A stretch of DNA of 64,000 nt from Robertmurraya kyonggiensis (GCF_005116465.1 NZ_SWBM01000001.1:124001-188000), one strand, 5' to 3'; counted from the first letter of the stretch, positions 8,311-16,382 are shown. Notes: a model not told the origin generated them from the letters alone. Program-made: numbers and translations.

Positions 8311-8856
8311 TTATTTTCTGTTCCATTCATGTGTGAGCATGCTGTACACGAATATATGATGAAAATGCCCATGCAAATATTCACCATCACGAAGGCAACC
8401 TTCATATGTAAAACCAAGACGTTCAGGAACAGCGCGACTTTTTCGGTTTTTTTCTCCACAACGGATCTCGATTCGGTGAAGGTCTAATTCTCTAAAAGCG
8501 TAATGTATGATAGCTTGAACGGACCTCGTCATAATTCCATATCCTTGTGCATTCTGGGAAAGGAAGTACCCCAATTGAGTTTGTCGATTATACCAATTGA
8601 TATCATGAAAATCGATATTACCTACTAATACTCCTCTAAAACGTATTCCAAAATTGGGCTCATTGTTTTCCAAAAATCGATTTAGTCCCATTTGGATAAG
8701 GAAATAAGTGTCTGACGGTGAACGTACTTCATCAACCCAAGGCAACCACTCGCGTAAATAGTATCGATTTCTCTCCACTAATTGAAAGTATTCATCAGCG
8801 TGAAAAGGCTGCAACAATTGCAGTTCAATCTCATTATCACCTTTTATCGTAAACAT
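8311..8856 (-). CDS. GNAT-family N-acetyltransferase, RimJ/RimL type
   Basis: A 181-residue GNAT enzyme. The acetyl-CoA site is in the segment LGYFLSQNAQGYGIMTRSV (about residues 90-112), and the C-terminal strand-helix RLGFTYEGCLRDGEYLHG matches RimL/YdaF/YjcK-type proteins that acetylate the N-terminus of a ribosomal protein or a small amine. The start ATG lies a few bases after AGGAGG. It appears monocistronic. The substrate cannot be inferred. Confidence 0.85.
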   Translation of the reverse strand: MFTIKGDNEIELQLLQPFHADEYFQLVERNRYYLREWLPWVDEVRSPSDTYFLIQMGLNRFLENNEPNFGIRFRGVLVGNIDFHDINWYNRQTQLGYFLSQNAQGYGIMTRSVQAIIHYAFRELDLHRIEIRCGEKNRKSRAVPERLGFTYEGCLRDGEYLHGHFHHIFVYSMLTHEWNRK

Positions 8857-8976
8857 GGCCCAACCTCCTTTAGTCCTTCTATAATCTTATGTTTGCTTTT
8901 TTCAAAAAAGGTTCAAATAGGAAATTTCCTTTAGGGTAGTAGTTTTTATCGATTGCTTGTATAATGATGGTATAAA

Positions 8977-8990
8977 GTGTAAATTTACAC
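8977..8990. promoter_or_regulatory. perfect 14-bp palindrome, probable autoregulatory operator
   Basis: GTGTAAATTTACAC is a perfect palindrome lying 30 bp upstream of the XRE-regulator start and just downstream of a TATAAT (8960-8965). This is the expected place for an operator bound by the regulator itself. No clear -35 is visible. Confidence 0.55.
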
Positions 8991-9019
8991 CAATTCTACA
9001 TATAAAGGGTGACGATGGA

Positions 9020-9481
9020 TTGACACGTGAGGAAATTATTTTAAAAGTATCTGAAAAACTACGTCTTATTCGAACGGAAGCAGGATATACACAAGATAAA
9101 ATGTCCGAGATTGTCGGTGTATCCAAAAAGACTTTGGTGCAAATTGAAAAAGGTAGAATGTATGCCAATTGGCCAACGGTTGTTACGATCTGCGCTCTTT
9201 TTCGAGAAACAGAAACGGTGCAATTTTTATTCGGAAATGAACCATTAGAGGTGCTAGAAACAGTTGCAAGGGACGGAATTGATTATCGAAAGGAAAAGAC
9301 GATGGGCGGAAAGCTTTGGTGGAAAGAAGTGCTAAAACAGGAAGGCTTCATTCTACAGCAAAATATTCTTAGCCAGCATTATCGGATTTTGGATGATGAG
9401 TATTTTCGGATTTTTAGCAGTACAGATGAGGAAGCATCAATAGAGAGGTTTAATGAATTAATTAGGGAAAAGACACTATAG
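9020..9481 (+). CDS. XRE-family helix-turn-helix regulator
   Basis: The 153 residues start with a Cro/C1-type HTH (about residues 4-60: LRLIRTEAGYTQDKMSEIVGVSKKTL). A C-terminal domain of about 90 residues that I do not recognise follows. The start is TTG 9020, 7 nt after AAGGGTGA; the longer open frame from 8957 crosses the palindrome and promoter region and is rejected. An MFS exporter follows on the same strand after about 100 bp and may be its target. The palindrome at 8977-8990 suggests autorepression. Confidence 0.8.
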   Translation: MTREEIILKVSEKLRLIRTEAGYTQDKMSEIVGVSKKTLVQIEKGRMYANWPTVVTICALFRETETVQFLFGNEPLEVLETVARDGIDYRKEKTMGGKLWWKEVLKQEGFILQQNILSQHYRILDDEYFRIFSSTDEEASIERFNELIREKTL

Positions 9482-9586
9482 ACGATCAGACCTAAGACGG
9501 AGAAGGAAACCATCATCAGTCTCTTAATTGTTGGAAAAATATCCCGTAAGATATAGCTAACATAGAGAGATGGGAGAATATATCAA

Positions 9587-10873
9587 ATGGGAAAATTCAA
9601 AGAAATTTTTCAGAATCGAAATTTTACGAAGTTATTTTTAGCGAACTTCACTTCTCAACTAGGTAGTACGATTGGGCTGACAGCCTTTATGTTTTATTTG
9701 CTGGATCGTTTCACTGACCAGCCAGCGTATGCAACCATTACGGAGCTCATGTTTTCCTTGCCTACATTAGCAGTCTTTTTTATCGTCGGAGTATTGGCAG
9801 ATCGAATGGATCGGCAAAAAATTGCTTATTATTGTGATTGGATAAGTGCGCTCTTATCCTTGTCATTAATCATAACCATTTATATAGGCTGGATGCCGTT
9901 AATTTTCGTAGTCTTATTTTTGCGAAGCGCGGTGCTGAAATTCTTTTTTCCAGCTGAGAATGGAATTGTTCAAGGAATCCTTAAAGAGGATAACTACACG
10001 ACTGCTGCTGGACTCAATCAGTTAGTGGGAAGCTTGTTTATGCTTTTTGGAAACGGATTAGGAATTTTCGCTTATTGGTCTGTCGGAATCTATGGGGCGC
10101 TTATTGTTGATTTTCTTTCCTTTATTGGAAGTGCTCTCTTAATTCGGGCATGTAAAATAGAAAGGGAAGTACGACTTCCAAATGGAGAGCATCGTTTGAA
10201 GGATTTGAAGTTCAAGATGATCCTCGAGGATTTTAAAATTGGCTTCCTGTATATGATGAAGCATAAGCTTTTAAAAAATCTAATGATTGGTTTCATTGTC
10301 TTTGGAGTAGTAAATGGAGGATTCTCGGTAATGCCGGTCTTCATTCTTAAATATAAGCTTGCTCCTGAAACATATGAAGAGTTATCGATTGTCATTGGTA
10401 TCGTTTTTGGAGTTGGCGTATTAATAGGCAGTTTTGTCGCATCATTGCTTAGTCAAAAATTGAAGCTTTATCAGTTAATTAATATTGGGCTTTTACTAAC
10501 AGGTAGCATCATCATTACGGCTTCTTTGCCAAATAACATTACTGTCTTTATGATTGTCTTATTTTTTGCGGCACTAGGTCTCCCATTTGTGAATGTGGGA
10601 ATTGGCGGGTGGTTGCCGAGTATAATCGATCCGAAAATGATGGGAAGAGTGCAGGGCTTGATGAATCCACTTATGATGTTAGCGCAATCGTTAACCCTTG
10701 GATTTATAACGGTTAGTTTCCCCACCATTTTATCCATTGAAATGATTTATTGGCTCGTTGGGGGATGCTTGGTTCTCGTAGGAATTTTTTATATGATCAC
10801 ACTTCCAAAACTTACGAATGCTGAGGAGCAAATAAAAAATTCTACACTTCAAGAATCGAGTGCAGCACGTTAG
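9587..10873 (+). CDS. MFS transporter (MFS_3/EntS-like exporter)
   Basis: A 428-residue major-facilitator protein with about 12 membrane helices. The loop between helices 2 and 3 carries GVLADRMDRQKIAYYCD, the family G-x-x-(A)-D-R-x-x-R-(R/K) motif. The overall pattern resembles EntS/MFS_3 drug or siderophore exporters. Start ATG 9587 follows GGGAG by about 9 nt. It lies downstream of an XRE regulator and upstream of two small genes on the same strand. The substrate is unknown. Confidence 0.85.
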   Translation: MGKFKEIFQNRNFTKLFLANFTSQLGSTIGLTAFMFYLLDRFTDQPAYATITELMFSLPTLAVFFIVGVLADRMDRQKIAYYCDWISALLSLSLIITIYIGWMPLIFVVLFLRSAVLKFFFPAENGIVQGILKEDNYTTAAGLNQLVGSLFMLFGNGLGIFAYWSVGIYGALIVDFLSFIGSALLIRACKIEREVRLPNGEHRLKDLKFKMILEDFKIGFLYMMKHKLLKNLMIGFIVFGVVNGGFSVMPVFILKYKLAPETYEELSIVIGIVFGVGVLIGSFVASLLSQKLKLYQLINIGLLLTGSIIITASLPNNITVFMIVLFFAALGLPFVNVGIGGWLPSIIDPKMMGRVQGLMNPLMMLAQSLTLGFITVSFPTILSIEMIYWLVGGCLVLVGIFYMITLPKLTNAEEQIKNSTLQESSAAR

Positions 10874-10900
10874 AGATCAATTGTCAAAGGACTGAGACCA

Positions 10901-11104
10901 ATGGGGAAAAGGAAGCAGTTTCTTATTTTGATAGCTGTTATTGGGCAAATATTAGGGATCATTTTGCTTTTTGTTCACATGACAGCAGCAATCGTCAGCT
11001 TCATTATTTATGGATTAGCCTGTGCCACACTCTTCATATTATTAATAGTGGAGCGAATGAAGGAGAAAGAGGAGGAGAATGAACATGATTATCGTGACTA
11101 CTGA
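10901..11104 (+). CDS. small two-helix membrane protein
   Basis: A 67-residue protein with two hydrophobic helices (about residues 7-27 and 30-49) and a charged Glu/Lys-rich C-terminus (RMKEKEEENEHDYRDY). Start ATG 10901 follows AAAGGA. Its 3' end overlaps the start of the next gene, so the two are probably coupled. No function is recognised. Confidence 0.65.
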   Translation: MGKRKQFLILIAVIGQILGIILLFVHMTAAIVSFIIYGLACATLFILLIVERMKEKEEENEHDYRDY

Positions 11105-11399
11105 TTATGTACCGGGAAAAGAAGTGAAAGAACTAAAGGGATTTGTAAGAGGAAGTACAATTCATTCAAAACATATTGGGAAGGATATTCTTGCCGGCTT
11201 AAAAACGATTGTTGGCGGTGAGATTAAAGAGTACACAGAAATGATGGAAGAAGCTCGAAAGCAAGCGATCGCTCGGATGGTGGAAGATGCTGAATCAAAA
11301 GGAGCCAATGCGATTATCGCGATGAGGTTGGCAAGCTCAGCCGTGATGCAAGGGGCATCTGAGATTATTGCTTATGGGACGGCGGTTTATGTAGATTAA
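11085..11399 (+). CDS. YbjQ/UPF0145-family protein
   Basis: The 104-residue product has the whole signature of the YbjQ (UPF0145, DUF74) family: MIIVTTDYVPGKE, GFVRGSTIHSKHIGKDI, LKTIVGGEI, and the ending AVMQGASEIIAYGTAV. These small proteins form pentamers; the family is sometimes labelled heavy-metal binding, but its function is not settled. ATG 11085 matches the family N-terminus; an in-frame ATG at 11079 is only 4 nt from the SD. It overlaps the preceding small gene by 20 nt. Confidence 0.85.
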   Translation: MIIVTTDYVPGKEVKELKGFVRGSTIHSKHIGKDILAGLKTIVGGEIKEYTEMMEEARKQAIARMVEDAESKGANAIIAMRLASSAVMQGASEIIAYGTAVYVD

Positions 11400-11492
11400 T
11401 ACTTGTTTGAAAAATAGGAATTGACTTTCAATTCCAACGATGATAAGCTAACAAAGTGGAAAAAATATGAAATGAGATAGGAGGTTACGAAC

Positions 11493-11567
11493 ATGATTGT
11501 AAGAAAGCATATACCTAAGATAACTAAATATGATCACAACGTAACCATACCTAGCATCCTTGGATAA
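11493..11567 (+). CDS. 24-codon leader peptide of bmrCD
   Basis: ATG 11493 follows a strong AGGAGG ribosome site and opens a 24-codon frame (MIVRKHIPKITKYD...) ending at TAA 11565-11567. It is placed between a possible promoter (TTGACT at 11421) and two stem-loops, the second a terminator, upstream of bmrC. B. subtilis bmrCD is controlled by ribosome-mediated attenuation through the leader peptide BmrB, so I infer the same role here. The peptide sequence itself has not been compared. Confidence 0.6.
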   Translation: MIVRKHIPKITKYDHNVTIPSILG

Positions 11568-11590
11568 AAATATTATCTAATTAAATTCTT

Positions 11591-11624
11591 GGCACAGGTC
11601 TACGTTTATTCCGTAGCGTGTGCT
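11591..11624 (+). promoter_or_regulatory. leader stem-loop between leader peptide and terminator
   Basis: GGCACA (11591-11596) and CTACG (11600-11604) pair with CGTAG (11612-11616) and TGTGCT (11619-11624) around a 7-nt loop. It lies just after the leader-peptide stop, within reach of a ribosome stalled on the peptide, and could compete with or precede the terminator stem. Confidence 0.5.
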
Positions 11625-11639
11625 GTCTATATGAAGGAA

Positions 11640-11671
11640 GGCATATCGCAATATTCGATATGTCTTTTTTT
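11640..11671 (+). terminator. intrinsic terminator in bmrCD leader (attenuator)
   Basis: GGCATATCG (11640-11648) pairs with CGATATGTC (11656-11664) with one G-U pair, followed by seven T residues. No complete gene ends upstream of it except the leader peptide, so it acts inside the bmrCD leader. Confidence 0.8.
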
Positions 11672-11744
11672 GATCCCTAAAGGAGAAATACGAGTTAGAA
11701 CTCGTTTTCTATAGATTGACAAAATTTATAAGGAGGTCATGACG

Positions 11745-11798
11745 ATGTTGGTCAAAATTAGAAAGGAAGTAACAAAAGTGGAGCTAGAAGGCGGTTAG
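11745..11798 (+). CDS. 17-codon second small ORF ahead of bmrC
   Basis: ATG 11745 is 8 nt after AAGGAGG and encodes MLVKIRKEVTKVELEGG. It lies after the attenuator terminator and 33 nt before bmrC. The ribosome site is stronger than that of bmrC, so it may serve to load ribosomes for coupled translation of bmrC. It may not give a functional peptide. Confidence 0.4.
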   Translation: MLVKIRKEVTKVELEGG

Positions 11799-11831
11799 TG
11801 AAGTTCGGACAGATGAAAGGAGATGACTTCT

Positions 11832-13592
11832 TTGTTTTCAATATTAGGGAAGCTTAGTTGGTTTTTTAAAGAATACTGGAAACGCTACACGGTGGCAATT
11901 GGATTACTTATTTTTGTAGGAATATTAGATGTTATGCCACCTAGACTTGTAGGAATGGCAATTGATGATATTCATATCGGTACTATGACATGGGATAGAG
12001 TTTTTTGGTATATTGGGATCTTTTTACTGATTAGTATTGTATCTTACGGCATTACGTACGTATGGCATTATAAACTTTTTGGTGGGGCATACCTCGTGGA
12101 AAGGAAGCTTCGTTCAAGATTTATGAAACACTTGCTCAAAATGACACCGACGTTTTTTGAGAAAAATCGGACGGGGGATTTAATGGCAAGAGCGACTAAT
12201 GATCTAAAAGCTATTTCCATAACAGCTGGTTTTGGAATTTTAACTTTAGTCGATTCAACGGCATTTATGCTGACGATTTTAACGACAATGGCCGTTTTCG
12301 TGAGCTGGAAGCTAACTCTTGCGGCAATCTTGCCATTGCCGATCATGGCTTGGTTAATGAAAATTTACGGCGATAGAATCCATACACGTTTTACTGAAGC
12401 ACAGGATGCATTCGGGGAACTCAATGACAGGGTTCTGGAATCAGTCGCAGGCGTTCGAGTCATTCGAGCATATGTGCAAGAACGAGCGGATGAGCAATTA
12501 TTCCATCAGTTGACTGAGGATGTATACGAAAAGAATGTGAAAGTGGCTAAAATTGATTCATTCATCGATCCGACGATACACGTGTTAGTCGGGATAAGCT
12601 ACATCATTGGGTTAGGCTATGGTGCTTATCTGGTTTTTCACCAAACCATTACATTAGGGGAGCTTGTTTCTTTTAATGTGTATTTAGGAATGCTGATCTG
12701 GCCAATGTTTGCTATTGGTGAACTGATAAATATTATGCAAAGAGGAAATGCTTCATTAGATCGGGTACAAGAAACATTGGCCTATGAAGCGGATGTACAA
12801 AATCCGGAAGAGCCAGCTAAAGTGGAGGAACCTAACTCAATTGAGTTTAAAGAGGTTACTTTCCGCTACCCATCCTCGAAGGTAGATAATCTAAACAATA
12901 TTAAGGTTCATGTAGATAGAGGAGAAACTCTCGGTATTGTTGGTAAGACAGGTAGTGGAAAAACGACTTTTATTAAGCAACTGTTGCGAGAATACCCAAC
13001 TGGGGATGGTCTGCTAGCAATTTCAGATATCCCACTGCATCATCAATCATTGGAGAATACAAAGGCTTGGTTAGGGTATGTCCCTCAGGATCATTTTCTT
13101 TTTTCGAAAACTGTTAAGGAAAATATTCTATTTGGGAAACCAGGAGCAACCGAGGAAGAGCTCCAAAAGGCGATGAGGCTTGCTGACTTCCAAAAAGATT
13201 TAGAAATGCTTCCTGAAGGGTTAAAAACACTTGTTGGTGAAAAAGGAGTGGCGTTATCTGGAGGTCAAAAGCAAAGAATTTCGATCGCTCGGGCACTTAT
13301 TAAAGACCCGGAAATCTTAATTCTTGATGACTCTTTATCTGCAGTAGATGCAAAAACGGAGAAAAAGATTATCGATAACATTCGTACTGAACGATGTGGA
13401 AAAACAACTATTATTTCAACACATCGAATGTCAGCCGTTCAGCATGCTGATCTAATTGTTGTTCTTGACAATGGGATTGTTGTAGAAGAAGGAACACATG
13501 ACGAATTGATGGGAAAAAATGGTTGGTACAAGGAACAATTCGAGAGACAGCAAGTTCAATCCGCAGCTGAAGAGGAGGTATTTTCGAAATGA
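11832..13592 (+). CDS. bmrC: heterodimeric multidrug ABC exporter subunit BmrC (YheI)
   Basis: A 586-residue half-transporter: six-helix membrane domain (about residues 10-310), then the nucleotide-binding domain with Walker A GKTGSGKTT near residue 373, signature LSGGQKQR near 474 and Walker B ILILDDSLSAVD near 495. The Asp after Walker B in place of Glu (ILILDDS) marks the degenerate catalytic site of this asymmetric heterodimer; BmrD supplies the consensus Glu. Start TTG 11832, 8 nt after AAAGGAG, gives the MFS-x-L-x-K-L family N-terminus; ATG 11823 touches the SD. bmrD overlaps its stop by 4 nt. The upstream leader suggests antibiotic-responsive attenuation. Confidence 0.92.
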   Translation: MFSILGKLSWFFKEYWKRYTVAIGLLIFVGILDVMPPRLVGMAIDDIHIGTMTWDRVFWYIGIFLLISIVSYGITYVWHYKLFGGAYLVERKLRSRFMKHLLKMTPTFFEKNRTGDLMARATNDLKAISITAGFGILTLVDSTAFMLTILTTMAVFVSWKLTLAAILPLPIMAWLMKIYGDRIHTRFTEAQDAFGELNDRVLESVAGVRVIRAYVQERADEQLFHQLTEDVYEKNVKVAKIDSFIDPTIHVLVGISYIIGLGYGAYLVFHQTITLGELVSFNVYLGMLIWPMFAIGELINIMQRGNASLDRVQETLAYEADVQNPEEPAKVEEPNSIEFKEVTFRYPSSKVDNLNNIKVHVDRGETLGIVGKTGSGKTTFIKQLLREYPTGDGLLAISDIPLHHQSLENTKAWLGYVPQDHFLFSKTVKENILFGKPGATEEELQKAMRLADFQKDLEMLPEGLKTLVGEKGVALSGGQKQRISIARALIKDPEILILDDSLSAVDAKTEKKIIDNIRTERCGKTTIISTHRMSAVQHADLIVVLDNGIVVEEGTHDELMGKNGWYKEQFERQQVQSAAEEEVFSK

Positions 13593-13628
13593 AAATACTA
13601 GGTGTTTTCAAAATGAAAAAACTAGGTG
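13581..13628 (+). repeat. 24-bp tandem duplication at the bmrD start
   Basis: Two adjacent 24-bp copies (13581-13604 and 13605-13628) differ at a few bases and each contains an ATG in the same frame, so the encoded N-terminus repeats as MKILGVFK-MKKLGDFE. The upstream copy carries the better-placed ribosome site. Confidence 0.75.
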
Positions 13629-15652
13629 ATTTCGAAACGAAGTCCACAGGCAGAAGACTAGTGGATTACGCATTACTTTATAAAAAATTGATTATTGCAG
13701 CTTTGCTCATGCTTACAGTATCGGTTGCTGCTGATTTATCGGGGCCGTTTATTGCCAAACGATTAATTGATCACCATTTACTTGGAATTGAATCGAATTG
13801 GTATGAAACGGAAAATAGCAAGGATGCTGTTGAATATCAGGGGCATTTTTATAAAAGAGAACAATATATGGAACCAGATGATGTCAAAATGGAGCCGGTA
13901 AGCATTCTCCAAATTAACAGAGACTTTATCTTTGTAAAAGACGAAGTGGTTTTTGATGGGGATAGGACATTTGAGAACGGAACTATAACAATTACATCTG
14001 GAAAAGAATCTGCTACCTATTCGGGAACTGTACTTGAGGGTGAAGAACTTTTACGATTTTATCAGCCTGAAGTTCCTCGAATGGTACAACTGCTAGCGAT
14101 CTATTTTGGCGTGTTGATTGTAGCAGCGTTCTTTCAATTTGGGCAGCGCTTTTTCTTACAGAAATCGGCTCACAGAATTATTCAGAAAATGCGTGAGGAT
14201 GTATTCGGACAAATTCAAAAGCTTCCAATCAAATACTTTGATAATGTTCCTGCAGGAAAGGTAGTTGCGCGGATAACAAATGATACAGAAGCTATTCGTG
14301 AGTTGTATGTTACCGTGCTAGCGACGTTTTTTACAAGTGCCATTTATATAACAGGGATTTATATTGCCCTGTTTATCTTGAATGCAAAGCTTGCGGCGAT
14401 TTGTTTGCTTTTATTACCGATTCTTTATATATGGAGTATTGTTTATCGAAAGTATGCTTCGAAGTATAACCATCAAATACGATCACGTAATAGTGATATT
14501 AATGCGATGGTCAATGAATCAATTCAGGGGATGAATGTGATTCAAGCCTTCAACCGTGAAAAACAAATTAAAGATGAATTTGAAAAATTGAACAAAGAGC
14601 ATTTTAATTATCAAAATAAATTGTTAAGCTTGAATTCCTTAACGTCTCACAACTTAGTCGGAGTTCTAAGGAATATCATCTTTGTTGCATTTATATGGTA
14701 TTTCGGAGGAGCAGCCCTAAATGCATCTACGGTTTTATCACTGGGAATGCTGTATGCTTTCGTCGATTATATTAATCGTCTTTTCCAACCAGTTACAGGA
14801 GTAGTTAATCAGTTAGCAAACTTAGAGCAAGCATTGGTTGCTGGGGAACGAGTCTTTAAGCTATTAGATGAGGAAGGAATCGATGTAAGTGACGAAATCA
14901 TCCCGCGATATAAGGGGAATGTAAAGTTCGACCATGTTCATTTTGGCTATAAGGAAAATGAGTATGTCTTAAAGGATATTACTTTTGAAGCCAAAAAAGG
15001 GGAGACCGTTGCTCTTGTTGGCCATACTGGTTCAGGAAAAAGCTCAATTATCAATCTCTTGTTCCGTTTTTATGATAGCCAAAAAGGGACGATTTCGATT
15101 GATGGTGTCAATATTCAAGACATTTCTCATCAGACTTTACGAAAGCATATGGGGATTGTATTGCAGGATCCATATCTTTTTACAGGAACGATTGCTTCCA
15201 ATGTAAGCTTAAATGATCCTACGATTTCAAGGGAAAAAGTGGAGAAGGCATTGAGAGATGTAGGAGCAGATAAGGTTTTGATGAATCTAGAAAAAGGCTT
15301 TGATGAGCCTGTAATTGAAAAAGGAAGTACGTTATCAAGTGGTCAACGACAGTTGATTTCCTTTGCTCGAGCCCTTGCGTATGATCCGGCTATTTTGATT
15401 TTGGATGAAGCGACTTCAAGCATTGATACTGAAACTGAGGTCATTATTCAGGAAGCAATGGATGTGCTGAAGAAGGGGAGAACAACTTTTGTCATTGCGC
15501 ATCGTTTATCAACGATTCGAAATGCTGATCAAATTATTGTTTTAGATAAAGGGAAAATCGTTGAAAGAGGCTCCCATGATGAACTGATGGAGTTAAAAGG
15601 AAAATACTATCAAATGTATCAGCTCCAGCAAGGTCAGTCCATGGCTGGGTAA
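13589..15652 (+). CDS. bmrD: heterodimeric multidrug ABC exporter subunit BmrD (YheH)
   Basis: A 687-residue half-transporter, slightly longer than B. subtilis BmrD (about 673). After the first membrane helix there is a long extracytoplasmic insert (about residues 70-165) typical of this subunit, then five further helices and an NBD. The NBD has Walker A GHTGSGKSS near residue 478, a degenerate signature LSSGQRQ near 580 and Walker B ILILDEATSS near 601 with the catalytic Glu. The variant signature and intact Glu complement BmrC. ATG 13589 overlaps the bmrC stop (ATGA) after GAGGAGGT; a second in-frame ATG at 13613 arises from a 24-bp duplication. Confidence 0.92.
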   Translation: MKILGVFKMKKLGDFETKSTGRRLVDYALLYKKLIIAALLMLTVSVAADLSGPFIAKRLIDHHLLGIESNWYETENSKDAVEYQGHFYKREQYMEPDDVKMEPVSILQINRDFIFVKDEVVFDGDRTFENGTITITSGKESATYSGTVLEGEELLRFYQPEVPRMVQLLAIYFGVLIVAAFFQFGQRFFLQKSAHRIIQKMREDVFGQIQKLPIKYFDNVPAGKVVARITNDTEAIRELYVTVLATFFTSAIYITGIYIALFILNAKLAAICLLLLPILYIWSIVYRKYASKYNHQIRSRNSDINAMVNESIQGMNVIQAFNREKQIKDEFEKLNKEHFNYQNKLLSLNSLTSHNLVGVLRNIIFVAFIWYFGGAALNASTVLSLGMLYAFVDYINRLFQPVTGVVNQLANLEQALVAGERVFKLLDEEGIDVSDEIIPRYKGNVKFDHVHFGYKENEYVLKDITFEAKKGETVALVGHTGSGKSSIINLLFRFYDSQKGTISIDGVNIQDISHQTLRKHMGIVLQDPYLFTGTIASNVSLNDPTISREKVEKALRDVGADKVLMNLEKGFDEPVIEKGSTLSSGQRQLISFARALAYDPAILILDEATSSIDTETEVIIQEAMDVLKKGRTTFVIAHRLSTIRNADQIIVLDKGKIVERGSHDELMELKGKYYQMYQLQQGQSMAG

Positions 15653-15707
15653 TTTGTTCAAAAAACGTTCATAATCTAGTCACAGAAGTTTGCGTTTTAT
15701 CACTGAG

Positions 15708-15757
15708 GCCCCCTATGTAGCTGTGATATTTTTAACAGAGAAGTAGCTAAAGGGGGC
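15708..15757 (+). promoter_or_regulatory. stem-loop covering the ribosome site of a 31-codon ORF
   Basis: GCCCCCT (15708-15714) and TAGCT (15718-15722) pair with AGCTA (15745-15749) and AGGGGGC (15751-15757). The right arm contains the AGGGGG Shine-Dalgarno of the small ORF at 15762. No U-run follows, so it looks like a translation-blocking stem rather than a terminator. Confidence 0.55.
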
Positions 15758-15761
15758 ATTA

Positions 15762-15857
15762 ATGATGGAAGAAATGAGCATTACATTAGCAATTGCTAGC
15801 ATAATGGTGCTAGGGTATTTCATTGTCAATTCACTGCTTTCGAACATGGAAAAGTAA
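15762..15857 (+). CDS. 31-residue single-helix membrane peptide
   Basis: The frame opens with ATG ATG 5 nt after AGGGGGC and encodes a short acidic start, one hydrophobic helix (ITLAIASIMVLGYFIVNSLL) and a short polar end. The size, single helix and good ribosome site support a real small protein. It sits between bmrD and the SASP gene, where B. subtilis has the small yheG/yheF genes, but I cannot say it is either. Its ribosome site can be masked by an upstream stem. Confidence 0.55.
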   Translation: MMEEMSITLAIASIMVLGYFIVNSLLSNMEK

Positions 15858-15882
15858 TATCACAAAAAATACAGCATTCAGA

Positions 15883-15906
15883 AGCCCCCTTCATTAGAAG
15901 GGGGCT
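15883..15906. terminator. strong GC stem-loop between convergent genes
   Basis: AGCCCCCTTC (15883-15892) pairs perfectly with GAAGGGGGCT (15897-15906) with an ATTA loop. It lies between the 31-codon ORF (+) and the SASP gene (-). U-runs are poor on the plus strand and displaced on the minus strand, so termination is likely but not certain. Confidence 0.6.
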
Positions 15907-15951
15907 ATAGCCATTTCACATATTAAATTGTTACTTTGCAAATTATATTAA

Positions 15952-16155
15952 TTAGAATTGTCCACCGCTAAGTTGTCCTTGAGCAAGAGAAACTAAGCGC
16001 TTAGTGATTTCTCCACCAACTGAACCGTTAGCACGAGAAGTTGTGTCTGCTCCTAATTTTACGCCAAATTCGCTTGCGATTTCATACTTCATTTGATCTA
16101 GAGCTTGTTGTGCTCCTGGTACTACTAATGAATTTGAAGAACTGTTGTTTGCCAT
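15952..16155 (-). CDS. alpha/beta-type small acid-soluble spore protein
   Basis: A 67-residue SASP: variable N-terminus ([21 protein letters not shown]), the germination-protease cleavage site [13 protein letters not shown] (cut after Glu) and the conserved DNA-binding helices around [18 protein letters not shown]. It coats and protects forespore DNA. ATG 16155 follows AAGGAGAG. A consensus sigma-G promoter lies at 16353-16382, giving an unusually long leader of about 190 nt that holds a 20-bp tandem repeat. Its position between bmrCD and yheE matches sspB of B. subtilis, but a second SASP at 24689 makes the assignment ambiguous. Confidence 0.95.
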   Translation of the reverse strand: MANNSSSNSLVVPGAQQALDQMKYEIASEFGVKLGADTTSRANGSVGGEITKRLVSLAQGQLSGGQF

Positions 16156-16220
16156 GTGCTGAACACTCTCCTTCAGAAATTTTTGTCTATTGGTTGGGTT
16201 AGCTGGACTTGCACCAGCGA

Positions 16221-16300
16221 GCAAGCGTTGCTTACCGACGGGTAAGTGTTGCTTACGAAAGTAAGTGCTACTTGAAACGAGTCAGTAATTACTTGCCACC
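16221..16300. repeat. four 20-bp tandem repeats in SASP leader
   Basis: Units begin at 16221, 16241, 16261 and 16281, with consensus close to GTAAGTGTTGCTTACGAA. Each can fold on itself (GTAAG with CTTAC). The units diverge toward the right. They lie between the sigma-G promoter and the SASP start, so they are transcribed as 5' UTR. Confidence 0.75.
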
Positions 16301-16352
16301 TGTACTTGGTTTAACCCATCGGTTAAGAAGTTGTTTTGCTGTCTGTACTCAT

Positions 16353-16382
16353 TAGTATGGAAAGCTTGGAATGATTTATTCA
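16353..16382 (-). promoter_or_regulatory. sigma-G promoter of first SASP gene
   Basis: On the minus strand TGAATA (16382-16377), 17 bp, CATACTA (16359-16353) matches the forespore sigma-G consensus at every position. It drives the SASP gene at 15952-16155 with a leader of about 190 nt. Confidence 0.85.
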
